Shown: positions 1 through 6,818 of the stretch, piece after piece
Layout: the number at the start of each line of letters is the position of its first letter
Position numbering within the stretch: position 1 is the first letter of the stretch
DNA from: Chitinophagaceae bacterium
GTDB lineage: Bacteria > Bacteroidota > Bacteroidia > Chitinophagales > Chitinophagaceae
Length of the DNA: 8,791 nt
Assembly (NCBI GenBank): GCA_020853515.1
Contig: JADYYU010000018.1
Coordinates: 1 to 8,791 of the forward strand
Direction: 5' to 3'
The notes under the pieces: model-generated
Seen by the model: the letters and a program-made list of their open reading frames with translations, nothing else
Told to the model about the DNA's origin: nothing
The model's database searches: none
Made by a program: the position numbers and the translations under genes

Positions 1-1522
1 ATTGTACAGCCGGGATGAAGTATATAAACTCCGGACTTTGATTGTAAATACTTTTCAACTGCTGTTGCCTCATCACTGTGTACATTTCAAAAGCCTGTCT
101 GTCTTTATCTTCGCTCCAGTGCAGCTTGTCGTGCAGATGCACATGAATACTAAGATATAGCGATGCCGTTATTGCAAACGCCAGGATACGGCTGATTTTT
201 GATTTGTATTCATAAAACAGCAGGGCAGCAGATAGTACCGGTACAATTACAATGAAAGCCAGGGCCCGTTCCGGTAACCAGGCCCCGGTAATACCTTTAA
301 TAACAAAAGGCGCAGACAGAAGTGCGATATTCAGCAGATGCAAAAAACGAAACTGAATTTTGACTGGCAGAAAAATAAAATAGATATGCAAGGCAAGCAA
401 AGGATAAATACCGAACCAGATACCTGTATAGAAATCTGCATAGCAATGCAAAGGCAGTAAATGTAAAACCAGATAATTAGCATCAGCAGTTGCTGCGCTC
501 ATTCCCGGTGCAAGCCCCGTTCCTGCAATCATTGGTGACAGGAGTATAAAGCTGAATGCGAACGAAAGCAGGGGGTATAGTATTATAAAATGCCATTGCT
601 TTTTGTTCTGCAATAATATGAAAATAGTCACTGCAAACGTACTGAAAAGGATAAAATAAACATGCGAAAGCATGCTGCAAACACCCAGTGCATTGAGTAT
701 GGCCAGCAGGGCGATTTGCGCAATGGAGGCTCTTTGCTGTAAATAGCTGTACAGTAAATAGGAACTCAGCAAAGCAAAAAACACTTCGAACATTACACCC
801 CGTGCATACAACATATAAAACACTGATACCGGTAAGCAGGCAAACAGGATCATAGTGCAAAGCGCTATCCACTCATGGCCGGAGATTTTTTTAACAATCA
901 CAAAAACGGTTGCGCAACAAAGTAGTCCCGCTGCAATGGAAGGTACTCTCAATACGAAGGTGCTGACAGAAAATAGCCTTGCAAATATCCAGCTTACTAT
1001 ATTGTGCAGAGGATAGTTGTTATATACAAACAGACTGTTCAGTATATTTTTGCTTAAAAAGAAATTGTAATTCCAGGCTTCATCATGTTGTATATAGTAG
1101 ATGTTTGCATAGTAAATACTCCGGAAAAGAACGATACAAAAACTGAGGCCCAACAGCAAATTTACGCGGTCTGCATTGCAGAAAAGTAAGGTTGCGAAAT
1201 TTCTGATATGATTTAAGATTAGCAGCGAAAATAATTCCAGGCGATGCAGAATACGGCCCTTTAATTTAATGCAGGCGACACATACAATGAGCGAACAGGC
1301 AGAAATCCAGGGTGTAAGGCCGGATAAAAAGTTAAATTTTTTCACTGTGAAGTAATGCTGAGTCACTACCTGCTGTAGGTCGGGCCTGCCTGTTTCGGCC
1401 AGTACGGTCTGAATCAATTGCTCATAGGAAATTAACCTGAAAAATAAAAAAGAGGAACTAAGTAAAACAAGCAGGAGCCCGATCGAAAGATAAACAACCC
1501 GTGCGAGGTTTTTCGCTAGCAT
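1..1522 (-). CDS. GT39/ArnT-like membrane glycosyltransferase, 3' end cut by window edge
   Basis: The reverse strand is open from ATG at 1522 to the left edge, about 507 codons with no stop, so the C-terminus lies outside the window. The protein is very hydrophobic, with a signal-anchor-like helix at about residues 9-29 and many further membrane spans. The first large loop carries an acidic pair in QHDEAWNYN (about residues 145-153). It is followed by YNNYPLHNIVSW, then LRVPSIAAGLL (about 191-201), and a YARGVMFEVFFALLSSYLLY segment. This order (loop acidic residue, a proline/histidine stretch, R-x-P-S, then A-R-x at the start of the next helix) is the layout of GT-C fold, GT39/ArnT-like transferases. 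These move a sugar from a lipid-phosphate carrier to an acceptor on the periplasmic side. The acceptor and sugar cannot be told. Its ATG overlaps the aminotransferase stop by 7 nt (ATGCTAG), so the two are probably co-transcribed and coupled. A GAGGTG stretch just before the start is too close to be an ideal ribosome site. The gene is certain; the family is likely. Confidence 0.85.
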   Translation of the reverse strand, partial: MLAKNLARVVYLSIGLLLVLLSSSFLFFRLISYEQLIQTVLAETGRPDLQQVVTQHYFTVKKFNFLSGLTPWISACSLIVCVACIKLKGRILHRLELFSLLILNHIRNFATLLFCNADRVNLLLGLSFCIVLFRSIYYANIYYIQHDEAWNYNFFLSKNILNSLFVYNNYPLHNIVSWIFARLFSVSTFVLRVPSIAAGLLCCATVFVIVKKISGHEWIALCTMILFACLPVSVFYMLYARGVMFEVFFALLSSYLLYSYLQQRASIAQIALLAILNALGVCSMLSHVYFILFSTFAVTIFILLQNKKQWHFIILYPLLSFAFSFILLSPMIAGTGLAPGMSAATADANYLVLHLLPLHCYADFYTGIWFGIYPLLALHIYFIFLPVKIQFRFLHLLNIALLSAPFVIKGITGAWLPERALAFIVIVPVLSAALLFYEYKSKISRILAFAITASLYLSIHVHLHDKLHWSEDKDRQAFEMYTVMRQQQLKSIYNQSPEFIYFIPAVQ

Positions 1523-2703
1523 GTCACCTCGTTGATCGCTTCAATAATGATGTGGCAGGCGCTGCGTATTTCAGCTTCGCTAATGGTTAATGGCGGTGCT
1601 ATGCGCAAAGCATGGCTTGCAAACAAAAACCAATCGGTAAATGCGCCTTTGCTGATACAGGTGTCAATTATTTTTTTGTTGGTTTCATAACTGTCAAAAT
1701 GAAGGGCCATCAGTAATCCGCAACTTGAAATTTTTAAAATGGAAGGGTGCTGCAGTAATTCTGTAAACAGTTGCTCTTTGAACTGTACTTCATCGATGAG
1801 GTTTTCTTTCAATAAAAATTCGAGTCCGGCCAAACCGGCGGCGCAGCAAACCGGATGCCCTCCAAAAGTAGTAATATGGCCCAATACGGGGTTAAAGCTT
1901 AGTGTATCCATCTTTGGCTTTGAAGAGATAAACGCGCCCAGTGGCATGCCTCCGCCCAGTGCTTTACCCAGCAACAAGATATCGGGTACGATGTCGCATT
2001 GCTGAAAACGAAACAAGGACCCTGTGCGACCAAATGCCGTTTGAATTTCATCCAGGATCAGTAAGCAGCCTGTTGCGTCGCATTTTTGTCTGATCGCTTT
2101 CAGCCAATTGTTATCCGGTGTGAATACACCTGCTTCGCTTTGCAAAGGTTCGAGTATAATACAGGCCGTTTTTTCATCAATAAAATTCAGCACATCATAT
2201 TGGTTGTACTCTAACTGATAAACGTCTGGCAGCAGCGGTCTGAAGGCCTGTTGCCAGTATTCGCTCCCCATTACACTCAGCGCGCCTTGTGTACTGCCAT
2301 GATATGAATTGGTAAACGAAATAATTTTGCTTCTGCCGGTAATTCGTTTTGCGAGTTTCATAGCTCCTTCAGTAGCTTCGGTGCCGCTGTTGGTAAAATA
2401 AATACTTTGCAAATTTGCCGGTAATTGTGCGGCAAGCGCCGTAGCATATTTTACTTGCGGACTCTGTATCACTTCGCCATATACCATTACATGCAGATAC
2501 TCGTCTACCTGTTTTTTAATAGCGTCTTTTACAAAGGGATTACCATGACCAGTATTGCAAACGCTGATGCCCCCGATCAGATCGATATGAGGCCTGCCAT
2601 GTTGATCGTACAGATAGACGCCCTCGGCTTTTGATACTTCAAAACAGAGCGGGGCCTCTGAAGTTTGTGCAACATGCTGTAAAAATAACTGGCGTTGGGT
2701 CAT
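1516..2703 (-). CDS. PLP-dependent class-III aminotransferase (aspartate aminotransferase family protein)
   Basis: This is a 395-residue fold-type I, class-III (omega-type) aminotransferase, the group of ArgD, GabT and ornithine/lysine aminotransferases. Family signatures occur in order: the phosphate-binding NSGTEATEGA (about 105-114), the cofactor-stacking Tyr in NSYHGST (Y134), E185 in ILEPLQSE, LILDEIQTAFGRTG with the pyridine-N Asp at 218, LLGKALGGGMPLGAF with the Schiff-base Lys at 247, HITTFGGHP (277-283), and the substrate-carboxylate Arg region LRIAPPLTI (R367). All catalytic residues are present, so it should be active; the substrate is not evident. The frame could begin at 2820, but the 39 extra residues are unlike this family. 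An exact TAnnTTTG element at 2733-2740 would also place the transcript start below 2820. I therefore chose ATG 2703, which gives MTQRQLFLQH. Its 3' end overlaps the downstream membrane glycosyltransferase by 7 nt, suggesting an operon. It is divergent from the carbonic anhydrase homologue. Confidence 0.9.
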   Translation of the reverse strand: MTQRQLFLQHVAQTSEAPLCFEVSKAEGVYLYDQHGRPHIDLIGGISVCNTGHGNPFVKDAIKKQVDEYLHVMVYGEVIQSPQVKYATALAAQLPANLQSIYFTNSGTEATEGAMKLAKRITGRSKIISFTNSYHGSTQGALSVMGSEYWQQAFRPLLPDVYQLEYNQYDVLNFIDEKTACIILEPLQSEAGVFTPDNNWLKAIRQKCDATGCLLILDEIQTAFGRTGSLFRFQQCDIVPDILLLGKALGGGMPLGAFISSKPKMDTLSFNPVLGHITTFGGHPVCCAAGLAGLEFLLKENLIDEVQFKEQLFTELLQHPSILKISSCGLLMALHFDSYETNKKIIDTCISKGAFTDWFLFASHALRIAPPLTISEAEIRSACHIIIEAINEVTC

Positions 2704-2732
2704 GGTGTGCAAAGAAAAGAAATAATCGGAAC

Positions 2733-2740
2733 CAAAAATA
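2733..2740 (-). promoter_or_regulatory. Candidate -7 element of the aminotransferase promoter
   Basis: The minus strand reads TATTTTTG, an exact match to the Bacteroidota -7 consensus TAnnTTTG. It would give a leader of roughly 25 nt before the chosen ATG at 2703. No clear TTTG is visible at -33, so support rests on the single element and its position in a divergent intergenic region. Confidence 0.4.
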
Positions 2741-2795
2741 ACAATCTGCCGAAAAGTAATCTGCAGTGGCCTACAGCACTCCTGATAATTATCCT

Positions 2796-2803
2796 TACTT
2801 TTG
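2796..2803 (+). promoter_or_regulatory. Candidate -7 element of the carbonic anhydrase promoter
   Basis: TACTTTTG matches TAnnTTTG exactly and lies about 57 nt before the chosen ATG at 2861. A start near 2810 would exclude the in-frame TTG at 2801 as the translation start. No -33 TTTG is visible. The element faces away from the aminotransferase promoter candidate about 60 bp away. Confidence 0.4.
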
Positions 2804-2860
2804 TCACATAATTCTGACATACATATACTTTTTAATTATTTTACTTTTCAATTCTTTCCT

Positions 2861-3382
2861 ATGCCAGTCATTCTTCCGGTAAAAGGTATTTCACCTCTGA
2901 TCCCTGCTTCTTGTTTTGTAGCGCCCAATGCCACAGTAGTGGGCGATGTGGAAATGGGAGAGGAGTGCAGTATCTGGTTTAATGCCGTAATACGCGGTGA
3001 TGTTAACAGCATTCGTATGGGGCATAAGGTCAATATTCAGGATGCTGCCTGTTTACACTGCACCTATGAAAAAACAAAAACCATCATCGGGAATAATGTG
3101 TCTATCGGGCACCATGCACTCGTTCATGGCTGTACCGTTGAAGATCATGTGCTGATTGGTATGGGAGCCATTGTGATGGACAATGTCCATATCGGCAGCC
3201 ACACCATTATTGCCGCGGGAGCGGTGGTGCTCGAAAATACGCGTTGCGAAAGCGGAAGTATTTATGCAGGAGTACCTGCCAGAAAAGTGAAGGATATTTC
3301 GCAGCAACTGATCCATGGCGAAATCAACCGGATCGCAGAAAATTATGTAATGTACAGCGGCTGGTTTAAAGATGAAAAGTAA
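2861..3382 (+). CDS. Gamma-class carbonic anhydrase family protein (left-handed beta-helix, YrdA/CaiE-like)
   Basis: This 173-residue protein is built of hexapeptide repeats, seen as runs such as ATVVGDVEMGEECSIWFNAV, TIIGNNVSIG and VLIGMGAIVMDNVHIGSHTIIAAGAVV. Such repeats fold into a left-handed beta-helix that trimerises. The three expected metal-ligand histidines are present: H66 in CLHC, and H84 and H89 in IGHHALVHGC, with the five-residue spacing of the last two that is typical of gamma-carbonic anhydrases. The N-terminal RGDVNSI and NIQD motifs are also typical. The length fits the short YrdA/PaaY-type subgroup, which lacks the acidic loop of the archaeal Cam enzyme. Many members of that subgroup have no proven CO2-hydrating activity, so enzyme function is inferred. 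The cytoplasmic protein has no signal peptide. The frame extends upstream to a TTG at 2801, but ATG 2861 (MPVILPVKG) matches the family start and the predicted promoter. Confidence 0.92.
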   Translation: MPVILPVKGISPLIPASCFVAPNATVVGDVEMGEECSIWFNAVIRGDVNSIRMGHKVNIQDAACLHCTYEKTKTIIGNNVSIGHHALVHGCTVEDHVLIGMGAIVMDNVHIGSHTIIAAGAVVLENTRCESGSIYAGVPARKVKDISQQLIHGEINRIAENYVMYSGWFKDEK

Positions 3383-3414
3383 CCAACTTATTCAAACCAT
3401 TATTGTAACTGCTT

Positions 3415-3440
3415 CCGCCCATCTGCTGAGCAATTGGCGG
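3415..3440 (+). terminator. Possible hairpin terminator after the carbonic anhydrase gene
   Basis: CCGCC (3415-3419) pairs with GGCGG (3436-3440). Short inner pairs (AT/AT and TGC/GCA) lie around a TGA loop. A T6 run follows only 12 nt later (3453-3458), so as an intrinsic terminator it is imperfect. It sits 33 nt after the stop codon. Confidence 0.35.
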
Positions 3441-3474
3441 GCTGCTTGTTAATTTTTTAAAATTCATTAAATCT

Positions 3475-3499
3475 TTTTTTACCTTAGTAGGGTAAAAAA
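3475..3499 (+). terminator. A/T-rich perfect hairpin between the carbonic anhydrase and Kelch genes
   Basis: TTTTTTACCT (3475-3484) pairs with GGGTAAAAAA (3490-3499) around a TAGTA loop, giving ten pairs with one T-G wobble. A further T6 run follows at 3502-3507. The symmetry suits a bidirectional terminator, but it lies only 25 bp before the Kelch start codon, so it could instead be an operator or part of that gene's leader. Confidence 0.45.
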
Positions 3500-3524
3500 T
3501 ATTTTTTATGATAAATATTTTCAC

Positions 3525-5687
3525 ATGATCAGAAATATCCTTTTTTACTGTTCCCTTTTTATTTTATTTTTTATACCCGATGCAAGATCACAGGGAGGTA
3601 TCTGGACACACATGCATGGCAGCATTGGCTCGGGCGCTATGGGTGTGTATGGTACCAAAGGAATCGCCAACCCAACCAATACCCCTTCTGGCAGATATCA
3701 GGGCGCTTTCTGGACCGACAAACAAGGTCGCTTCTGGCTGTTCGGAGGCTACTACCCATGGGGATATGCAAATGACATGTGGATGTTTGACCCGCTGACG
3801 GTGCAATGGACCTGGATGAATGGTCCACAAGGTATTTCAGACCAGAATGGCGAATTTGGTATACAGGGTATTCCATCTCCGCTCAATTATCCCAGTGCCC
3901 GAACGTTTGGTCCAAATTGCTGGACAGACACCAGCGGACATTTGTGGCTGTATGGAGGTCATGGCTATGACGTAAATGGAGCACAAGGAGGCTTGTCTGA
4001 CCTGTGGAAGTATGATGTCAGCACCAATGAGTGGACCTGGGTAGCTGGTTCAAATCTCATCAATGTGATACCTGTACATGGTACGATGGGCGTTTCAGCG
4101 CCGGCCAATGATCCGGGTGCGCGCGAAGAATGTAAATCAGGCTGGGTAGATGAATATAACAATCTGTGGATGTTTGGCGGACAGGATGGCGCAACTGCTA
4201 CCATCGTGACCAATGTAAGAAATGATTTATGGAAGTATGACATTTCAACTCACTTATGGACCTGGATGAAAGGCTCGGCTGCTATGAACAACAACGGCTC
4301 TTACGGCACAAAAGGGATCGAACTTGCAACGAACAATCCGCCCGCCAGATTGTCTTACACGAAATGGAAAGGTAAGGATAAGTGCTTTTACGTTTTTGCC
4401 GGAGGTCACAGTGCGGCTGCAAGAAATGATCTCTGGAAATATAATCCTGCAAGCAATAACTGGACCTGGATATCAGGTATGCAAACGCAAAATAATCAGG
4501 GGACGTATTCGGGGTATTGCGATCCGGATTCGCTGAAGTACCCCAGTGCCCGTATCGAAAATCAAACGGTAGCTACCGCAACCTGCACCGAAGTTTTCTG
4601 GTCGTTTGGCGGTTTTAAAACGATTGTCAATACACAGTCATATAACGATTTGTGGTTATACAATCTGACCACCAATAAATGGACCTGGGTGAGCGGCAGT
4701 CAGGCCACCAATATCAATCCTAATCCCGGTCCGATCGGCGTGCCGCAGCCCGGGCGTTATATCGGTAGTAAAGGGGGCGTATTTATCTGGACGGATGCAC
4801 TAAATGACCTCTGGATCTTTGGTGGACTGGCTTTTGACAGCACCTTATTGCCGGCTCCCGGCGCTTTGGGTTTAAAAAATGATCTCTGGCGCTTTCAGCC
4901 GGATACCAGTTGCTTTGATGCCAGTTTTTATTCTGTCCTAAATCTGGAGTATCCGCTTGATTCAACATTTTGCCCGGGAGATACCACCACAATGCCGGTG
5001 CCTGACAATACAGATCTGGTGATCACACCTGCTACCGACTATCATTACACACCCGATTCTTCACTGCTGGTATTTAATCCGACCGTTACTACTACCTACA
5101 CGGTCACCGGTGCCGAACGGGGCATCTGCACGGGGAAGGATACCATCGTGTTTACCATATTTGTAGATCCCTTTCCGGTAGCCGGTTTTACAGTATCGCC
5201 GGTCACGTCACTCACCACCGAGCCATTGATCACCCTGACCAATACATCAACACTGGCTGCAACATATGGATGGTATTACAACAATTTACTGTTTGCAAAC
5301 AGCACCGATGCCGCTTATAACGGCAGTGACAGTGGAGAATATTGCTTTACGCTCATAGCTTATAACTCGCTTGGATGCTCAGATACCGATAGTAATTGTG
5401 CATATAAATTACTTCCTGATCAGATATTTGTGCCCAGTGTTTTTTCGCCAAACAACGATCGTAACAATGATGATTTCAAAATTATTGCCAGTAATATTAC
5501 ACTGAGATCATTTGTAATTTATGACCGCTGGGGCGAAATGGTTTTTAGTACAAAAGATTTGAAAAAAGGATGGGACGGCAAGTTTAAAGGTAAAGAATGC
5601 GAAATAGGCACCTACTACTATTATATTGAATATGATAGTTTCAAAGGACGCAAAACACTTAAAGGCGATATTAATCTGGTGCGTTAA
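3525..5687 (+). CDS. Exported Kelch-propeller protein with PKD-like domain and T9SS type B (CHU_C) sorting domain
   Basis: This 720-residue protein starts with a signal peptide (MIRN, then a hydrophobic run at about 4-18, cleavage probably after ARS at residue 22). Residues 24-466 hold six Kelch-like blades. Each has a [AG]R start, a central FGG or AGG, and (N)DLWxY; the first five end in WTW. The repeat linkers share a G-x-x-G-x-x-G...P-x-[AG]R pattern. Residues 467-550 look like an Ig-like linker with cysteines at 463, 483 and 535. PVAGFTVSP... (551 to about 630) is PKD-like with cysteines at 607, 618 and 625. The end, from IFVPSVFSPNNDRNNDDF (634) through YDRWGEMVF, GWDGKFKG and GTYYYYIEY to LKGDINLVR, is the CHU_C/type B sorting domain. 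This domain directs export by the type IX system to the cell surface or medium. The ligand is unknown; Kelch propellers bind proteins or glycans, and no galactose-oxidase catalytic set is evident. It appears monocistronic. Confidence 0.92.
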   Translation: MIRNILFYCSLFILFFIPDARSQGGIWTHMHGSIGSGAMGVYGTKGIANPTNTPSGRYQGAFWTDKQGRFWLFGGYYPWGYANDMWMFDPLTVQWTWMNGPQGISDQNGEFGIQGIPSPLNYPSARTFGPNCWTDTSGHLWLYGGHGYDVNGAQGGLSDLWKYDVSTNEWTWVAGSNLINVIPVHGTMGVSAPANDPGAREECKSGWVDEYNNLWMFGGQDGATATIVTNVRNDLWKYDISTHLWTWMKGSAAMNNNGSYGTKGIELATNNPPARLSYTKWKGKDKCFYVFAGGHSAAARNDLWKYNPASNNWTWISGMQTQNNQGTYSGYCDPDSLKYPSARIENQTVATATCTEVFWSFGGFKTIVNTQSYNDLWLYNLTTNKWTWVSGSQATNINPNPGPIGVPQPGRYIGSKGGVFIWTDALNDLWIFGGLAFDSTLLPAPGALGLKNDLWRFQPDTSCFDASFYSVLNLEYPLDSTFCPGDTTTMPVPDNTDLVITPATDYHYTPDSSLLVFNPTVTTTYTVTGAERGICTGKDTIVFTIFVDPFPVAGFTVSPVTSLTTEPLITLTNTSTLAATYGWYYNNLLFANSTDAAYNGSDSGEYCFTLIAYNSLGCSDTDSNCAYKLLPDQIFVPSVFSPNNDRNNDDFKIIASNITLRSFVIYDRWGEMVFSTKDLKKGWDGKFKGKECEIGTYYYYIEYDSFKGRKTLKGDINLVR
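3693..4904 (+). repeat. Six Kelch-type blade repeats inside the exported protein gene
   Basis: Blades fall at about 3693-3824, 3897-4049, 4119-4274, 4344-4478, 4548-4697 and 4752-4904. The first five end in Trp-Thr-Trp encoded by the identical nonamer TGGACCTGG at 3807, 4032, 4257, 4461 and 4680. The spacings are 225, 225, 204 and 219 bp. The sixth blade ends in DLWRFQPDTSCFD and lacks this strand. The segment near residue 26 (GIWTHMHGS) supplies the equivalent. Confidence 0.8.
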
Positions 5688-5805
5688 AGAAATAATTGTG
5701 ACTGCATTCACACCCGACAGTATAGCTTTTTACTTGGGGGGATGTATTTAATGAAGCTGTCCAATTAACTGAACAGGCAGGAAGTTAATAAAAGCATGCG
5801 CTCAT
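5688..5805. other. Convergent intergenic region with only weak hairpins
   Basis: The Kelch gene and rsgA converge here. A short stem TGTGA/TCACA (5697-5712) is followed about 12 nt later by a T5 run, and ATTAACT/AGTTAAT (5764-5770 with 5783-5789) forms an A/T-rich hairpin. Neither is a convincing intrinsic terminator, although both genes need to end in this space. I see no small gene. Confidence 0.4.
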
Positions 5806-6738
5806 CTACTTCCATTTCTCTTCAATCGTCTCAAAAATTTTAGCATAATTCACATATCTTTCTTCAGATATGATACCATTGGCAACGGCCTCTTTAACGG
5901 CGCAGCCCGGTTCATTAAAATGACTGCAGTTATTGTATTTGCAATGTACCAGTTCTTTTTTTATTTCAGGAAAATAGCCAGATAGTTCGGCCCGGCTTAC
6001 ATTTACAATACCGAGCTCGCGAATGCCCGGGGTATCTATGATCTGCCCGCCTGCAGGCAGGTCATACATCTGGGCAAAAGTTGTGGTATGCATGCCTTTG
6101 CCACTCCACTCTGAAACCTCTTGCGTAAATAAGTCCTTTTCGGGTAAGATGTTGTTGATCAGGGTCGACTTGCCCACTCCACTATGCCCCGTCAGCAAAC
6201 TAACCTTCTGATGTATCAGTTGGTGCAAGGCTTCCATCCCTTCGTTTTTTTCGGCAGAAACCAGATACACTTCGTAACCGGCTTTTTCATAAATAGCTTT
6301 CAGATATTGATAATAATTCTTATCCTCAAAATTAAGCAGATCGGATTTATTAAATATAAGAACAGCCTTCAGGTGGTACACTTCGCAGGATACCAGAAAT
6401 CGATCGATAAATCCTGTAGACGTGCGTGGATCCTTCACCGTTGCAATCAGAATGCTCTGGTCGAGATTAGAAGCAACGATATGTTTTTGGTTTTTATTAT
6501 GCGGCGAAACCCTCACCAGATAGTTTTTTCGTTGGTCGATCGCAGTGATCATCACGGTATTTTCGCTTTCACTTTCCGGTTCTACCGTTACATGATCACC
6601 AACCGCAATCGGGTTGGTTGAAGTGATTTCCTTATCAATTTTAAATTTACCTTTCATGCGCCCCTTGCTAAATGCTCCGTCTGCGGTTTTGCATAAGTAC
6701 CAGCTTCCGGTTGATTTATAAATGATGGCTTTCAACAA
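5806..6738 (-). CDS. rsgA: Ribosome small-subunit biogenesis GTPase RsgA (YjeQ)
   Basis: This 310-residue, full-length circularly permuted GTPase matures the 30S subunit in the cytoplasm and hydrolyses GTP in a ribosome-dependent way. An N-terminal OB-fold (KSTGSWYLC at about 8-16, then AVGDHVTVEP at about 45-54) is followed by G motifs in permuted order. These are G4 NKSD (130-133), G5 VSAEKNEG (160-167), G1 P-loop GHSGVGKST (184-192), the switch region WSGKGMHTTT (211-220) and G3 DTPG (235-238). The C-terminal zinc domain has C266, C271, H273 and C279 in CKYNNCSHFNEPGC. The start is unusual: no ATG lies near the OB-fold, and the frame begins with tandem TTG codons at 6738 and 6735, with a stop upstream. 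A promoter-like TTTA-19-TATCTTTG just before the start implies a leader of only about 8 nt. It reads alone on the minus strand between two intergenic regions. Confidence 0.95.
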   Translation of the reverse strand: MLKAIIYKSTGSWYLCKTADGAFSKGRMKGKFKIDKEITSTNPIAVGDHVTVEPESESENTVMITAIDQRKNYLVRVSPHNKNQKHIVASNLDQSILIATVKDPRTSTGFIDRFLVSCEVYHLKAVLIFNKSDLLNFEDKNYYQYLKAIYEKAGYEVYLVSAEKNEGMEALHQLIHQKVSLLTGHSGVGKSTLINNILPEKDLFTQEVSEWSGKGMHTTTFAQMYDLPAGGQIIDTPGIRELGIVNVSRAELSGYFPEIKKELVHCKYNNCSHFNEPGCAVKEAVANGIISEERYVNYAKIFETIEEKWK

Positions 6739-6749
6739 AGTATTTTTGT

Positions 6750-6780
6750 CAAAGATACAGCTTCCCTGTTTTCAGTTAAA
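6750..6780 (-). promoter_or_regulatory. rsgA promoter candidate
   Basis: On the minus strand, TTTA (6780-6777) is separated by 19 bp from TATCTTTG (6757-6750). The Bacteroidota consensus is TTTG, about 19 bp, TAnnTTTG, so only one base differs and the spacing fits. Transcription would start near 6745, about 8 nt before the TTG start codon, giving an almost leaderless mRNA. Confidence 0.6.
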
Positions 6781-6783
6781 ATA

Positions 6784-6818
6784 AAAAAGCAGGCCAAAAT
6801 GAATTGGACCCGCTTTTT
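6784..6818 (-). terminator. Rho-independent terminator of the sigma/anti-sigma operon
   Basis: Read on the minus strand, AAAAAGC-GGGT-CCAA and TTGG-CCTGC-TTTTT pair around a six-base loop (6798-6803). The stem has thirteen pairs, one mismatch and one bulged base. The stem ends in T6, then A, then TTTT, the classic tail. The A-run on the other side would also let it work in the plus direction, but no plus-strand gene lies upstream. It sits just before the rsgA promoter, insulating rsgA from the sigma operon. Confidence 0.75.

Noticed and set aside
483..872. 129-residue minus-strand open frame
   Set aside because: It lies in a different frame of the same strand within the much longer, family-like membrane glycosyltransferase frame, and its Cys/Phe-rich composition is not protein-like.
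2704..2820. 39-residue N-terminal extension of the aminotransferase from ATG 2820
   Set aside because: It does not resemble the family, runs through the divergent promoter region and starts upstream of the predicted transcript start. ATG 2703 fits better.
2801..2860. 20-residue N-terminal extension of the carbonic anhydrase from TTG 2801
   Set aside because: The TTG overlaps the candidate -7 element, and the extension is not part of the hexapeptide fold. ATG 2861 fits the family start.
5764..5789. ATTAACT/AGTTAAT hairpin as the rsgA or Kelch terminator
   Set aside because: The stem is short and A/T-only with a 12-base loop and no proper T-tract. It is kept only as a note in the intergenic entry.
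6184..6621. 145-residue plus-strand frame opposite rsgA
   Set aside because: It is antisense to a clear RsgA coding region, has no recognisable domain and is readily explained as a codon-usage shadow.
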